6,178 nucleotides of DNA from DASQDN01 sp035630195 (lineage in GTDB: Bacteria; Acidobacteriota; Terriglobia; Bryobacterales; Bryobacteraceae): contig DASQLD010000055.1 of the NCBI GenBank assembly GCA_035630195.1, forward strand, positions 1 to 6,178, written 5' to 3'. This document shows positions 5,658 through 6,178 of the stretch, one piece after another. The notes under the pieces were generated by a model that saw only the letters and a program-made list of their open reading frames with translations, was not told where the DNA came from and searched no databases. The position numbers were made by a program, and so were the translations under genes. How positions within the stretch are numbered: position 1 is the stretch's first letter; each line of letters opens with the position of its first letter.

Positions 5658-6178
5658 GAGCTTCCTCCAAAATGCGCTTCGCGCGCGATGGATTGAACAC
5701 ACCGCACGAACAGAAGCGCGCCAGATACGTGACGGCTTCATCCGGCGAGCGGCGGCCTTCCTTCACCCAATCAATCATCTTCTTTGCCATCGAATGCGCA
5801 ATCATTCCATGTCCGCACATCGTCGAGAGCATCATCACTTGCGAATTCGGCAGATGCTCCGTATGGCCTTCGAAGCCGAGCGAATATCCAACACTATGAC
5901 GAGGTATACCTGCCGCATGACAACACTGATCGGCTCCGTCAACGGAGGTCGAGATATTGATACTGAGGCCGAAATCTTTCTCGCGCACGGCCTTCATAAA
6001 GTCTTCCGCCTTTACGCGATCGTCGAAAACAGCGGCGACCGTGGTGACATGCGTCAGACCCTGAATCACTGCGTCGAAATCAGGAGTAATATCGCGACCC
6101 CAATGCGACATCGGCGTCATGTTCTTGCAGGGACGCAAAGCGCCGCCGTTTCGAGCGTCCCCAAGATTCACTGGGCCG
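5641..6178 (-). CDS. Conserved-looking cysteine-rich protein of unknown function (5' end probably outside window)
   Basis: The frame is open from the right edge to the TGA at 5643-5641. A GTG at 6171 and ATGs at 6120 and 6111 are possible starts, but none has a clear Shine-Dalgarno, so the gene probably begins beyond the window. Numbering from the GTG at 6171 (176 aa), cysteines and histidines cluster in short motifs: C15, DQCCHAAG (81-88), TMCGHGM (117-123) and FCSCGVFNP (153-161). Between the first two lies an alpha/beta-like stretch with KAVREKDFGLSINIST (60-75). The C-terminal part is helical (MIAHSMAKKMIDWVKEGRRSPDEAV). The pattern suggests a metal or iron-sulfur site, which is inference. 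CC and the next Cys are 34 residues apart, close to the CCG domains of HdrB, but the rest of that motif is absent. I do not recognise the family. It is coupled to the SnoaL-like gene downstream. Confidence 0.7.
   Translation of the reverse strand, partial: GPVNLGDARNGGALRPCKNMTPMSHWGRDITPDFDAVIQGLTHVTTVAAVFDDRVKAEDFMKAVREKDFGLSINISTSVDGADQCCHAAGIPRHSVGYSLGFEGHTEHLPNSQVMMLSTMCGHGMIAHSMAKKMIDWVKEGRRSPDEAVTYLARFCSCGVFNPSRAKRILEEARVSTK
5664..5668 (-). promoter_or_regulatory. Shine-Dalgarno for the SnoaL-like gene
   Basis: GGAGG on the minus strand lies 6 nt before the GTG at 5657, inside the last codons of the upstream gene. It supports the short start over the ATG at 5741. Confidence 0.7.

Noticed and set aside
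5658..5741. Longer SnoaL-like protein from the ATG at 5741
   Set aside because: The extra sequence lies entirely within the upstream gene and is unlike the family; GGAGG before the GTG at 5657 supports the shorter form.

Overview
The window is about 6.2 kb of bacterial chromosome with moderate GC and densely packed genes. The gene mix suggests a soil-type acidobacterium (Terriglobia-like) or a relative: a HipA-like kinase overlapping a DUF3037 gene, an exported HEAT-repeat protein, and a Tat-exported enolase-superfamily enzyme. That placement is inferred from gene content alone. There are no RNA genes, insertion sequences, phage genes or CRISPR arrays.

Left block (1-1971): a minus-strand SprT-like zinc metallopeptidase-type gene enters from the left edge and begins at 752. 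It is divergent from a plus-strand pair, a compact HipA-family kinase (825-1607) whose end overlaps a DUF3037 gene (1585-1971). The two transcription units share a 72-bp gap in which -35-like hexamers for both strands overlap.

Middle block (2037-4160): a minus-strand creatininase-family metal amidohydrolase (2037-2837) is divergent, across only 51 bp, from an enolase-superfamily acid-sugar dehydratase-like enzyme with a Tat signal (2889-4160). They may be co-regulated, but their substrates cannot be read from the sequence.

Right block (4161-6178): after about 230 bp of non-coding DNA with two small palindromes comes an exported HEAT-repeat protein (4393-5222). Its signal peptide and repeat domain lie in different frames, separated by an apparent one-base deletion near 4507. 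It converges, 15 bp away, on a minus-strand pair: a cysteine-rich uncharacterised gene running in from the right edge, and a SnoaL/NTF2-like gene that starts inside its last codons.

Translation starts fall into two styles. The first gene of each unit (825, 2837, 2889, and 752) has no Shine-Dalgarno sequence close to its ATG. Both coupled second genes (1585 and 5657) start with GTG behind a strong GGAGG at 6-nt spacing, inside the upstream gene.
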